DNA of 64,000 nucleotides from JACVRN01 sp036389255 (GTDB lineage: Bacteria; Acidobacteriota; Blastocatellia; Pyrinomonadales; Pyrinomonadaceae), in assembly GCA_036389255.1 (NCBI GenBank), contig DASVQI010000042.1, positions 43,390-107,389 on the forward strand. The letters run 5' to 3'. Both the position numbers and the translations under genes were made by a program. The notes under the pieces were generated by a model. The model worked only from the letters and a program-made list of their open reading frames with translations. It was not told where the DNA came from and ran no database searches. Shown one piece after another: positions 19,432 through 28,622 of the stretch. Within the stretch, counting starts at the first letter, position 1. Every line of letters starts with the position of its first letter.

Positions 19432-20667
19432 GTGACTGCTAAAGACGAATCGAACAGATTATTAGGAGATTCAACTGAAGGCAGGGCCGGCGAAGATAAT
19501 AAACAGGCCAACAGGCCCCATAATACAAGTATGCTTACTGGTGAACGGTCCGTAGCAGCTGGCGGAGACATCATAAACTCATCAATATTTACTGGCGACA
19601 TTACTATTGCTGGAATTGGTACAACGGTCCCTCATTGGGGAGTAGGTAGTGCTCCTCCCCGACCGCCCCTTGTCTTAGGGCGTGAAGAGGCACTTCGTGA
19701 TATTAAGTCTCGTCTCAATTCGGTATCGCAGAGCAGCAAGGCTTCTATACAAGTCATTACGGCGGTGCGTGGCTGGCCTGGAGTAGGGAAAACGACTTTA
19801 GCTGCATTACTCGCACACGACCCAGAAATGGAGACTGCATTTCCTCATGGAGTACTCTGGATATCTCTTGGTAAAGAACCCAGTATACTCTCTCTACTTG
19901 CAGCTTGGGGTCGTGAACTTGGCACAAATGATCTAATGAACGCGCAAAGCATTGCAGAGGCATCTGCACAATTAACAGCCCTGTTACGAGATAAGCAGAT
20001 GCTTCTTATTATTGATGATGTGTGGGAAGCGGAGCATGCTAAAGCGTTTATGGTTGGGGGACGTGGGTGTGCAATGCTTTTCACGACTCGCTCAAAGACG
20101 GTTGCACAAACCTTAGCGCCAACAGCAAATGACGTTTACAAGCTTCCTGTTCTAAGTGAAGAGGCAGCTATTGAGATTATAAGCCGGCTTGCCCCTTCGG
20201 TAATTGCGACCTACCCAGAAGCGTGCAAAGAACTTGTGCAAGAACTAGACTATTTACCTTTAGCACTTCAAGTTGCAGGGCACTTACTTAATACAGAAGC
20301 TGAATACGGTTTTGATGTAACCAATCTACTTACAGAACTTCGTGAAGGCGCAAGATTACTTGAGGAGAAGGCCCCGGTTGACCTAACGGATCTAGAGAAG
20401 GAAACAACTCCTACTATTGCAGCATTACTGCGCAAGAGCACTGATCATTTAGATCAGCATACATGCGATTGTTTTGCTTACCTCGGCGTATTTGCACCTG
20501 AACCGGCGTCTTTTGATCTTAATGCTCTGAAATTTGTTTGGCAGGTAGAGGACCCAGCGCCTGTTGTTCGGGAACTCGTAAAACGCGGCCTGTTGGAGCC
20601 TGCTGGCTCTGAGCGTTTTCAAATGCATGCTGTATTAGTTATGCATGCCCGTTCTTACCTAACATAA
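19432..20667 (+). CDS. NB-ARC (NLR-like) ATPase with N-terminal amyloid-type motif
   Basis: 411 residues, GTG start after a strong AGGAGG. Order: disordered N-terminus; amyloid-type motif at 36-56 (TGERSVAAGGD then IINSSIFTGD); NB-ARC domain with Walker A GWPGVGKTT (114-122), Walker B LLIIDDVW (191-198), sensor FTTRS and LPLAL (275-279); winged helix to the end. Family logic: ligand binding by the TPR sensor drives ATP-dependent oligomerisation, and the clustered N-terminal motifs template the effector's motif. The usual C-terminal TPR region is missing: the ORF stops after HARSYLT and a TPR ORF starts 4 bases later in another frame. The effector at 17592 carries the matching motif. Confidence 0.88.
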   Translation: MTAKDESNRLLGDSTEGRAGEDNKQANRPHNTSMLTGERSVAAGGDIINSSIFTGDITIAGIGTTVPHWGVGSAPPRPPLVLGREEALRDIKSRLNSVSQSSKASIQVITAVRGWPGVGKTTLAALLAHDPEMETAFPHGVLWISLGKEPSILSLLAAWGRELGTNDLMNAQSIAEASAQLTALLRDKQMLLIIDDVWEAEHAKAFMVGGRGCAMLFTTRSKTVAQTLAPTANDVYKLPVLSEEAAIEIISRLAPSVIATYPEACKELVQELDYLPLALQVAGHLLNTEAEYGFDVTNLLTELREGARLLEEKAPVDLTDLEKETTPTIAALLRKSTDHLDQHTCDCFAYLGVFAPEPASFDLNALKFVWQVEDPAPVVRELVKRGLLEPAGSERFQMHAVLVMHARSYLT

Positions 20668-20671
20668 ACTA

Positions 20672-21757
20672 ATGCCTTTACTACGAGACGCTTATTTGCG
20701 GCATGCAGCATATTACCTAGCAGTCCTTATGGAAGCTGGACACCTTTACGAGAAAGGGGGGATAGAAATTAAGAAGGGACTGGCGCTTTTCGACAGAGAA
20801 AGACTTAACATTAATGCCAGTCAATCAAGAATTAAAAAGTATATTACAGTTGATACTGAAGCAGCGGAGATATGTACTCTGTATCCGGATGCAGGGGCGA
20901 ATCTCATTCCGTTACGTCTTACTTTGAGTGAACGCATACAATGGCTGGAGGATGGAATCAGCGCGGCGAGGCAGATAGGTAATCGCCAAGCGGAAACATT
21001 TCATACGGGTAATCTGGGGAAAATATATCGCGCTTTAGGTATGCCACGCAGAGCAATCGAATATCTCGAGAGGGCAATTCAAAGCAGTCATCAAGAGGGA
21101 GATCGGCGTCATGAGGCGATGGGCCTAGGTCATTTAGCTATGGCTTACTGTGATATTGATGAAGTATCCCAGGCTCTCAAAATTCTCGAATCAGCGCTAG
21201 ATATTATACGAGCCGAACAAGACCAGCATATAGAGGGTAGCATTCTTGGCAAGTTGGGTACTGTTAACTCACTTTTAGGCAACAATACAGTTGCTATCCG
21301 TTTTTATGAGCAACAACTGAATATTGCTGAAGGAACCAAGGATGCCATTAGTGAGGCAGAAGCAGCTAGCAACTTGGGTTTGTGTTATTTTAAGTTAGGC
21401 CAACCCAGTCTTGCCCTAAAATTCCTAATGCGAGCTTCAACTATCTATGATGAGCTTGGCGACAATCGCCATAAAGTTCCAATATTGAATAGTCTTGGAC
21501 TGATATACCTAAACACTAATGAACCGCGACGCGCCTTACATATATTTGAACAGCAGGAAATACTTAGTCGCCAAGGAGAAGATCCTATTGGGGAAGGCCG
21601 GGCGTTAATTAATCAGGCAGAGGCTTATTATATGCTTAGTGATCGAGCAGGTGCTATTAATAAAGCTGAGGCCGCCCTAGAGATTTATCGTAATATTGAA
21701 AGCGCCGACATTAAAAAAGTGTTGGTAAGGTTAGATGAATGGCGAAAGGAAGTTTAA
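20672..21757 (+). CDS. TPR protein directly following the NB-ARC gene (sensor copy 2)
   Basis: 361 residues. Starts with MPLLRDAYLRHAAYYLAVL and LYEKGG...LALFDRERLNI, the sequence that in ordinary NB-ARC-TPR proteins continues the same polypeptide after the winged helix. About seven TPRs follow. The ATG lies 4 bases after the NB-ARC stop codon, in a different frame, which would allow re-initiation, so receptor ATPase and sensor can be made as two chains. A past frameshift of a single gene is the other reading. Paralogous to 18293 and 21865. Confidence 0.85.
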   Translation: MPLLRDAYLRHAAYYLAVLMEAGHLYEKGGIEIKKGLALFDRERLNINASQSRIKKYITVDTEAAEICTLYPDAGANLIPLRLTLSERIQWLEDGISAARQIGNRQAETFHTGNLGKIYRALGMPRRAIEYLERAIQSSHQEGDRRHEAMGLGHLAMAYCDIDEVSQALKILESALDIIRAEQDQHIEGSILGKLGTVNSLLGNNTVAIRFYEQQLNIAEGTKDAISEAEAASNLGLCYFKLGQPSLALKFLMRASTIYDELGDNRHKVPILNSLGLIYLNTNEPRRALHIFEQQEILSRQGEDPIGEGRALINQAEAYYMLSDRAGAINKAEAALEIYRNIESADIKKVLVRLDEWRKEV

Positions 21758-21864
21758 TAAAAATTTCGTGGATTTCTTATTATTAAGCTCCAGAGTTCCC
21801 TGATTCATCTCTTTAATTAAAGGATTGATTTTATAGAAACATCTCTCCTTTAAGATTACAAAAA

Positions 21865-23493
21865 ATGGCAAGCCTGCTTAAAGCTCAACTTCTTTACGTC
21901 ATATATTATAAGTACGTGCTCCACACAGCAAATGACTTGTATCTCAAAGGAGGAGATTCAACCAGACAAGGATTAAGAATAGTTGATACAGAGGCACAAA
22001 ATATCAAGGCAGCTTACGGCTGGTGTTTAGCAAATAGTGAACGTGAACAAAATGCAGCCGACTTATTAATTGATTTTCCTTATGTAGGCGCTCAGGTGCT
22101 GCATTTGCGTCTTCCGCCTCGTGATTATATTAATTGGCTCGAACCTGCGCTCGATCTAGCGAGACTTTTACACAATAGATATCTAGAAGCGGCATATCTT
22201 ACGAATATTGCCCTGAATTATCTCGCGCTAAATAACGCAAAGCAGGCGTTATCGTATTTAGAAGAAGCTCTGCCAATAACACGTGAACTTAATGATCTCA
22301 GAGGTGAGAGTATCGTACTAACTAACATTGCTAACGCATATGTGGGTTTAGGTGAATATCGCCAAGCAAAGGAAGTTATTGAGCAGTGTCTTTTTATCAA
22401 ACAAAGTTTGGGCGATATTGAAGGTCAAGCAAACGCATTTGCTAATTTAGGATTCATGAGTTTCTTGCTTGGGGAAGCGAAGGAAGCTATTGACTTATAT
22501 AAACCGGCTCTAGCAATTATGCAGGCTGCAGAGGATCTTTATGCAGAGAGCATAGCCCATATGAATATGGGGAATGCTTACATGCAGCTAGGTGAATTTA
22601 AACAAGCCATCGATTGCTATGAACGTACAATTAGCATAAGCCGAGACCTCGGGGATAAAAAGACTACATGTATAGCGCTAAGCGGACTAGGGAGCGCATA
22701 TAATAATTTGGGAGATCGCTCCCGCTCTACTGATACACGCCCAATCAAATTCTACGAAGAAGCTTTATCGCTTTCCAGACTAATTGATGACAAGCTTACT
22801 GAAGCCCACATACTTGGTAATATAGGTATTTATTATGCCGAACGAGGTAATGCTGGTCGTGCCCTTGAATTTATTAATAGAAAGCTGTCTATTGCCCGTG
22901 AATATGGCTCTCAACGCCATGAAGCAGCAGCTTTAAACTCTTTGAGCAGCATTCATAGAGACTTAGTTCAACTGAAACAAGCAATTGAATGTGGCAAACA
23001 ATCGCTGGCTATTTCTCTTGAACTTGGTGACCAGCGCGGGGAGGCAGACGCGCTAAGTAATTTAGGGCATGCTCATACCGCTTTGGGTGAATATGATAAA
23101 GCGATCAAAGTTCATGAAAGGCAGTTAGCCATCGCACATGATCTTAAATATCCCAATGGCAAGGCTGATGCACTTATTCAATTAGCTGACATCTACTCTG
23201 AACTTAAAAGGCCACAAGACGCTCTCGCGCTATACCAACAAGCACTTGAAATTATTCGTGCAATTAGAAATCGTCCCGCAGAGGCATCGTGTCTCTGGAG
23301 TATGAGTTCTTGTCAGGATGATTTAGGAGAACGAGAAAATGCAGTTTTGTCAGCTCAAACAGCGCTAGAAATTTATACTGAACTTGGAGATGAAAGAGCT
23401 TCCGAAGTGCGTAAATTATTGGACTATCTAAACAATCAAAGTAAACTTCGAACTGCTCTAAACCGATTTATCCATCGAGTTCGTTCAAAGTAA
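21865..23493 (+). CDS. TPR protein (sensor copy 3, longer)
   Basis: 542 residues, with about eleven TPR_12/TPR_10-type repeats. The N-terminal linker is again shared with the other two (MASLLKAQLLYVIYYKYV, LYLKGGDSTRQGLRI, ...NIKAAYGW) although the RHA-x-Y part is degenerate. The C-terminus is basic (RFIHRVRSK). It starts 107 bases after copy 2 and is the last plus-strand gene before a convergent operon. No ATPase lies directly upstream, so if it is functional it must work with the NB-ARC protein at 19432 or alone. Confidence 0.8.
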   Translation: MASLLKAQLLYVIYYKYVLHTANDLYLKGGDSTRQGLRIVDTEAQNIKAAYGWCLANSEREQNAADLLIDFPYVGAQVLHLRLPPRDYINWLEPALDLARLLHNRYLEAAYLTNIALNYLALNNAKQALSYLEEALPITRELNDLRGESIVLTNIANAYVGLGEYRQAKEVIEQCLFIKQSLGDIEGQANAFANLGFMSFLLGEAKEAIDLYKPALAIMQAAEDLYAESIAHMNMGNAYMQLGEFKQAIDCYERTISISRDLGDKKTTCIALSGLGSAYNNLGDRSRSTDTRPIKFYEEALSLSRLIDDKLTEAHILGNIGIYYAERGNAGRALEFINRKLSIAREYGSQRHEAAALNSLSSIHRDLVQLKQAIECGKQSLAISLELGDQRGEADALSNLGHAHTALGEYDKAIKVHERQLAIAHDLKYPNGKADALIQLADIYSELKRPQDALALYQQALEIIRAIRNRPAEASCLWSMSSCQDDLGERENAVLSAQTALEIYTELGDERASEVRKLLDYLNNQSKLRTALNRFIHRVRSK

Positions 23494-23607
23494 AGATTAT
23501 TAGCTCGCGATCGATCTTAGAATTGATCTCGGTTTATAGCGAAGTAATTTAGCTTATAGACTGAGCATTTCTTCTTTCACAGTATGCACAGAAGATGTCG
23601 GCATCAT

Positions 23608-24570
23608 TTACTTTGCAATTGGCCGCCCTAAAAAAATGCCTCTGGAGAAATAGAACCTTTGGATTCTTTCGCAGACGAGTTGTAGCTTTGCAGTATCAGA
23701 TGAAATATCGCTTACGAAGCGATCGATTGCAGTTCTAAGAGCAGAGATGAACTGATCGACATTAATAAACCATGGTGCTAGTTGCTCGTCCATCAATATC
23801 TGTATGATTCCTTGCTTTATCCCCTCGCGCTCTCTGTAATAGAAAATCTTGCTAGCCCTTCCCTGGCGGTTTAGTCTTGATTCACTTGTGTTGCTATGCA
23901 CAAGACCACATCTGGCACCATACAGGTCCTCTGGAGAGCAGTCGAATCCAGAATCTGGCAAAAAGTAAGCAGCAACCCACTGTTGAAAGTCTGCGCCCCG
24001 GACATCATCTACGCTTGGTGGAAGATTTAACCACGCCATAGCGTCTATTCCTGCATAAAGCAGAATCATCGCGCTTTCGATAAGATCATTCTCAAGACAG
24101 TTGCACACAGCATTGAAAAGCTGCTCAGTTCTTATTCTGAGCTTCTCTAAAGGAGGAATGCTGGCATCTGGAGAGCGAAATACTGTGCCGAGTGCAGGAG
24201 CATCATCAATGAGTTCTTGGGTACCTATGGCATCAAAAAGTATTTTCCACTCATCTCCCTCTCCAATATGACAAATTGTTATATGGCGGATGCCAATTTC
24301 ATCGGGGTAAAGAGATACCTGTGCCCCCCTTACTGGCCCATTCCTTCGCAATTCAACGTAATCTTGCCAGACCTCGGACTCACTTAATTTTACTTGCAGC
24401 CGAACCTCAGAATTAAGGCGCACAACGGGCAGGCCGCTGTTAAAGATAACTTGGGCGGCCCAGAAAGATTCATTTATTCCTATGTCTTCTGCCGCCCGAC
24501 GTCGTAGTTCTGGACGAACATACTGCTCAACTACATTCTCTATCATGCCTTGCGCGACTTCAGGAGTCAC
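23608..24570 (-). CDS. HEPN-like protein (Rx4H), last gene of a four-gene operon
   Basis: 320 residues with a GTG start 4 bases after the upstream stop codon. The C-terminal half (about 140-300) is helical and has AMILLYAGIDAMAWLN and then LYGARCGLVHSN, in which R220 and H225 form the Rx4H motif of HEPN ribonucleases. The N-terminal half is mostly beta (AQVSLYPDEIGIRHITICHIGEGDEW) and unknown. HEPN domains in defence loci commonly cut RNA to stop growth, but Rx4-6H can also occur in inactive members. Stops about 110 bases from the convergent TPR gene. Confidence 0.6.
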   Translation of the reverse strand: MTPEVAQGMIENVVEQYVRPELRRRAAEDIGINESFWAAQVIFNSGLPVVRLNSEVRLQVKLSESEVWQDYVELRRNGPVRGAQVSLYPDEIGIRHITICHIGEGDEWKILFDAIGTQELIDDAPALGTVFRSPDASIPPLEKLRIRTEQLFNAVCNCLENDLIESAMILLYAGIDAMAWLNLPPSVDDVRGADFQQWVAAYFLPDSGFDCSPEDLYGARCGLVHSNTSESRLNRQGRASKIFYYREREGIKQGIIQILMDEQLAPWFINVDQFISALRTAIDRFVSDISSDTAKLQLVCERIQRFYFSRGIFLGRPIAK

Positions 24571-24574
24571 CGGC

Positions 24575-25504
24575 TTATGGTTTCCTTTCTGCCAGAAGAG
24601 TGGACAATGTGGATAGCATCAGGAGAGCATCATCGCGCGTCCACATATCAACGTGTGTATGAGGACCCTGATGAGCCATCTGTAGCAAATCCCACCGCAG
24701 TTGGTCTAACCTCTGCTTCTTGGTGCGAGCCTCTCGATCCTGCACGCTTGGCCGGACGAAGCCTGGCCCCGGATCTTCCCGCTCAATATCCCGCCATTTC
24801 TCAAGAGCAAGACGAACTGAAGCGACGCAACCCTTCCATCCAGTCTCGCCCCCCTGCTCAAAATAGTTTCTGGCATCTATAAGAGCCTTCCAGACCGGGT
24901 TCCAATCAATCGAGGGGCTGGTTGGCAGCGGAACCTCAACCAAGATATTCTCAGCTATACCCAACCGTTGAAGCATCTTAATCCAAACCTCTTTTGGATA
25001 GGATATCTGGATATAGCCATGACGTGGGAAGAAGCGCTGAGGTTCGGTCCGTACTCCGTGGTGACGATTGGCTCCGTATAGCAAGTAACAAAATTCGCCA
25101 TGCAGTTCAATATAGAACTGAGGTGTTTTACCATCTCTGATCTTTTCAAATACTGCCAATTCAGTAAGAGATCCCTGCCAAATCAAAGAATCATCACGCA
25201 GATGTATACTGCTCGGATCTTCTTTGCGCCGGCGAAAGCCGGTGAACCATGAATCGCAGTAAATCCTCCCAAGTTCAGTCTTAGAACTATTAGGCGAATC
25301 TCCAACAAGTATTGTTCCATGCAGATTACTTAACATTGGCATCGGCTCTTCCTCCAAAACGGAGTAGAAGCCGACCTTAACAGGCAGAAATAGTTTGAAA
25401 CCAGCAGCTGTGCGCTGCGCTTGTAACTGTACGGGAGTTTCTTCGATAGTAATGATCCCTTCAAGTTGATCTGAACCGATTCTAATTTCAATGTCTTTCG
25501 CCAT
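24575..25504 (-). CDS. Hypothetical protein, operon with HEPN-like and Mrr-like genes
   Basis: 309 residues, no family recognised. The N-terminal part (1-190) appears beta-rich, ending in a YIQISYPKEVW strand. The C-terminal part (about 205-305) is helical with WKGCVASVRLALEKWRD and a final LLQMAHQGPHTHVDMWTRDDALLMLSTL, the type of helical tail often seen in HEPN-like or abortive-infection proteins, although no Rx4-6H pair is evident. A good GGAGGTG ribosome site precedes the ATG. It overlaps the end of the 70-residue gene upstream and is followed closely by the HEPN-like gene, so it is probably part of one complex. Confidence 0.6.
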   Translation of the reverse strand: MAKDIEIRIGSDQLEGIITIEETPVQLQAQRTAAGFKLFLPVKVGFYSVLEEEPMPMLSNLHGTILVGDSPNSSKTELGRIYCDSWFTGFRRRKEDPSSIHLRDDSLIWQGSLTELAVFEKIRDGKTPQFYIELHGEFCYLLYGANRHHGVRTEPQRFFPRHGYIQISYPKEVWIKMLQRLGIAENILVEVPLPTSPSIDWNPVWKALIDARNYFEQGGETGWKGCVASVRLALEKWRDIEREDPGPGFVRPSVQDREARTKKQRLDQLRWDLLQMAHQGPHTHVDMWTRDDALLMLSTLSTLLAERKP

Positions 25505-25700
25505 AAAACACCTCCATATGGTACGGTAATAAAGAACTAGAGTCCGCTTCAGTGAACTCTTCCCATGCTTGCTGGAGTCTGTTTAGAGAGTAGCCGGAGA
25601 TTTCGGCTTTTAAACGAATCTTGCTTCTTTCCGCCAAATCCATTTCACGAACAAGAGATCTGAAATATAGGTAGCTATTGCTAGGACACTTAGGCCGCAT
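25488..25700 (-). CDS. Small protein between overlapping operon genes
   Basis: 70 residues. Its ATG lies inside the last codons of the Mrr-like gene (11-base overlap) and its stop lies inside the start of the next gene (17-base overlap), which is a typical tight operon pattern. It looks mainly helical and charged (MDLAERSKIRLKAEISGYSLNRLQQAWEEF) and has no known motif. The overlap pattern is the main argument that it is real. Confidence 0.5.
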   Translation of the reverse strand: MRPKCPSNSYLYFRSLVREMDLAERSKIRLKAEISGYSLNRLQQAWEEFTEADSSSLLPYHMEVFYGERH

Positions 25701-27756
25701 TAGAGCTACTAAGATCTTTCCCCTTATCAGGAATTGAGCCTGCTTTCTTATTTTTATCTATGGCCGCTATAAAATCCTTATGATTCATGCCGATGAGCTG
25801 AGCGGCTTCATCTGAAGACAATAACTTAGACTCACAAAGCTTAACTGAAAGATCGAATTTTGCGTTGGCGTCAAGATCCTCAACGATCGGCCTAAGTGCG
25901 ATTCGTATTTCTTCAGAAGTAGAATTGGCAAAGGGGTTCAAAATACTATAATCTGATTCCTCTTCGCTTGGAATGTGTGCACACGCTTCTGCTAATCCTC
26001 TAACGAAATCATCAATGCTAATCTCTCCTTCTCGCTTCGTCGCTTCTAAAAGGATCCGGGCCGCATTCTGAAGCATGCCGCCCCTAAACAGGGGTGTTCT
26101 TAGAATTACCGCCTTCTCTTTGATAGGTAGCCACTCCATATAGCTGGCATTAAACGGGTGGTCTTCGAAGGGCGTAATGCATGCCGTGAAATTGTCGCCG
26201 GGTTTGTCCGCTTCAACAGCAGTTCGTAGTATTTGAACGTTCTCTTCGGTCATGTATGCTTTATTGCACTGATAAAGAACCGGGCCCAAAGGAACGTCAG
26301 TATCAAATACCTTTACGACATGATTTGGATTGTAATGCACCACTGCTTCTCTCGGAGCGCTATCGCCAAAATCTGTAAGCACTTGTTTGGCTTGGTCAAA
26401 ATTTAACTTAATCTCCCAAGGGGATGACTCAACTTGAGCGTGGCCGGTGCGCAATATATCTGCCAGGATGAACACTAACTGAGCATCATCATTACCTACT
26501 TTTTCTGGGCACTTTAATAATGAAAAGGTCTTTTGTTGAATAAAAAGCATCGCCTCAAGTAATTCAAACCACTTTGGGTCAGGTTCTGGATGCTTGCCAG
26601 GTTCGATTTGCTGTTCTGCTAACTGGAACCCATTTGTGCGGCTCTCAACGACGAACCAGCCACCCCTAGACATTGCTTGATTAAAACGAAAACCCTCTAA
26701 CACTTGATAAACATTTAGGCCTATGGGTTCAAAGTTAAGATTAAAGTTGGATTGATGGTTGATTAGATCTACGACAACCTTGAACTTCCAAGGGGACTCT
26801 TGCTTTTCATTGCTGAAAGTCATCTGTTCAGTTCCGCTTTGAACGTCCTCAAGTAGGAGATAGTCTACCTGCGCTCGCTGACCATCTTTATCCTCAATTA
26901 TCAGCTTAACCGGGTGCTTAATTAATGAACTCTGCGGGCCAATTGTCACTTCCATGCTCTCTGGCGTGAAGCCGAAGAGTTGCTCCATAAAATTGGGCAT
27001 CTGGAATTTAGCGATATAGGGATTTTTGAGTTTTAGTGGAGCACCGGTAGCGAACATACGCTTCAATTCATCGAACGCCTTGCTGCTTTCCGGATCATCA
27101 GGATTGATTTTGATCTGTAGAACAGAGGGAAGCGGATGTTCTTCGAGTGCATCGGACCGCTTAACCCTAAGCTCGAATACCCCTTCGGTATCGGCCACGA
27201 TCTGGAAGTGTTCGCTAAGTTTGTGCTCTTTGAGTAAGGCTTCAAGCTTTGTCTTAGCTGATTGTATCTCCTCAAGTACGCCTTTCTCAGGCAGGTGCTT
27301 TTGGATCAGATCCCATAGCGTATCACCATCAATGAATGTTGTGACCTTATCAAGATTATCCTTCCTTAAGGTTCCCTTGATAGCATTGATTGCTTCCTTT
27401 GAAATTTCCTTGGAAGACACGACAAAGCAGCGCTGAATCCACTGCTCTTCGCCAGTGCTGAGATCCGGGTATGTCTCGTTGAAAGCTTGCAGTATCTGAA
27501 AGAGTACTTCGTTTGCACTGTTCTTGGTGCTGCTTGCCTGACCGGTGATTTTATCTGCTTTAACAACTACCCCATAGTTGATGCGCTCGCGAAGTTCTTC
27601 TTCACGCCACATCACGATATCCTTACCCAGTTCATTTGGGCCTCCATGATAATGTTTAACATCACGGAATCCCATGGCCCTGAACAGAGGAATGAGAATG
27701 TCCTTCTGTAAAGGCACTTCTTTCATGTGATCGAATAGCTCCCGACTCAATTGCAT
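25690..27756 (-). CDS. Large protein with N-terminal Mrr-like nuclease domain
   Basis: 688 residues. The N-terminal 165 residues look like a PDDEXK restriction endonuclease fold of the Mrr/REase-associated type: helix-rich start, then GGPNELGKDIVMW (D46) and YGVVVKADK (K66), then QRCFVVSSKEISKEA and VTTFIDGDTLWDLI, all standard for this family. The middle (about 190-600) is unknown and mixed alpha/beta. The C-terminus has a UPF0175-like helix-turn-helix stretch LSSDEAAQLIGMNHKDFIAAI (about 645-665). It heads a four-gene operon (Mrr-like, small protein, hypothetical, HEPN-like). It probably senses or cuts DNA, with the HEPN-like protein as a second effector; that is inference. Confidence 0.7.
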   Translation of the reverse strand: MQLSRELFDHMKEVPLQKDILIPLFRAMGFRDVKHYHGGPNELGKDIVMWREEELRERINYGVVVKADKITGQASSTKNSANEVLFQILQAFNETYPDLSTGEEQWIQRCFVVSSKEISKEAINAIKGTLRKDNLDKVTTFIDGDTLWDLIQKHLPEKGVLEEIQSAKTKLEALLKEHKLSEHFQIVADTEGVFELRVKRSDALEEHPLPSVLQIKINPDDPESSKAFDELKRMFATGAPLKLKNPYIAKFQMPNFMEQLFGFTPESMEVTIGPQSSLIKHPVKLIIEDKDGQRAQVDYLLLEDVQSGTEQMTFSNEKQESPWKFKVVVDLINHQSNFNLNFEPIGLNVYQVLEGFRFNQAMSRGGWFVVESRTNGFQLAEQQIEPGKHPEPDPKWFELLEAMLFIQQKTFSLLKCPEKVGNDDAQLVFILADILRTGHAQVESSPWEIKLNFDQAKQVLTDFGDSAPREAVVHYNPNHVVKVFDTDVPLGPVLYQCNKAYMTEENVQILRTAVEADKPGDNFTACITPFEDHPFNASYMEWLPIKEKAVILRTPLFRGGMLQNAARILLEATKREGEISIDDFVRGLAEACAHIPSEEESDYSILNPFANSTSEEIRIALRPIVEDLDANAKFDLSVKLCESKLLSSDEAAQLIGMNHKDFIAAIDKNKKAGSIPDKGKDLSSSNAA

Positions 27757-28124
27757 TTTACTTTCACCTCTTAAATTACCCTCTAACTAATGTTGGTTAT
27801 TGCAGCTATGACATTTTAGGGTATACCTAAACATCACTCGTATTTTTTCGCTACGCTTAATTAGCTATAGGTCAATATGTAATGAAGCTGCAATATATGT
27901 CTATTTATCAGTATTATACAGTTTGAAGTACAGAGCTGAAATGGCTCATCAATTCCAAAGATCAAGGACTATTTGGCCCGTCTCAGCGGGCGCAGTATCT
28001 GAGACAAAATGTGGACAACACAATTGTTGGTTGAAGAATTATCCTTGCTTTAACAGGCGTGTTGAGGTATCCGGTGATACCTTAAGCTTACTTAGCTTAT
28101 GACGAGAGCTAAGAAATGAAGATC

Positions 28125-28622
28125 TTACGGGTGATTATTCGCGTCATCCACTGCGAGTCCTTCAGCGGCTGCCGCGTCGTTTAGGTCAGTGTCAGAGCTG
28201 ATTAGTGTCAAAACGGGTCCAATGGCCGTCGCAATGCCCAAAGCTGCGTTCTCGGACACTAGCTGGGTATGGATGGCGACGGCTGCCGCAAGTTGCACGG
28301 CGTCATAGCCTCTTAACACGTAAGTCTCCGCGAACGTCATAGCTGCCGCGATGATCTGGTCTGTTATTTCGAGAGCGTTGTATTGGCTGGCATAGTCAAG
28401 CCGGAATTCGGTGATGGCCTTGGCTGCATCGGCTTTGGAAATAGATGGAGTTCCCCCAGAGGCCCGCCTGTTGATCGCGGCGATGACCTCGACGCCAGTG
28501 ATTTGCGCGATGAAGATTCCGTTGCCCGCGCTCGGCTCGGTAAGTTCCTGAGTCCAAGCAGTGCCAACTTCCGCCACATATCTTTTGACGAGACCGCTCG
28601 AGTCGAAGAAGTAGATGGCCAC
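28125..28622 (-). CDS. PIN-domain (VapC-like) ribonuclease
   Basis: 165 residues. PIN features: FFDSSGLVKRY at the N-terminus (D7), VEVIAAINRR, RGYDAVQLAAAVA, and a C-terminal ISSDTDLNDAA, giving the usual set of acidic metal-binding residues. The start is a GTG that directly follows the TAA of the TPR gene, so the two are coupled. No VapB-type antitoxin is present; the large TPR protein takes its place in the operon. It may be an RNase toxin held by the TPR protein. Confidence 0.82.
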   Translation of the reverse strand: MAIYFFDSSGLVKRYVAEVGTAWTQELTEPSAGNGIFIAQITGVEVIAAINRRASGGTPSISKADAAKAITEFRLDYASQYNALEITDQIIAAAMTFAETYVLRGYDAVQLAAAVAIHTQLVSENAALGIATAIGPVLTLISSDTDLNDAAAAEGLAVDDANNHP

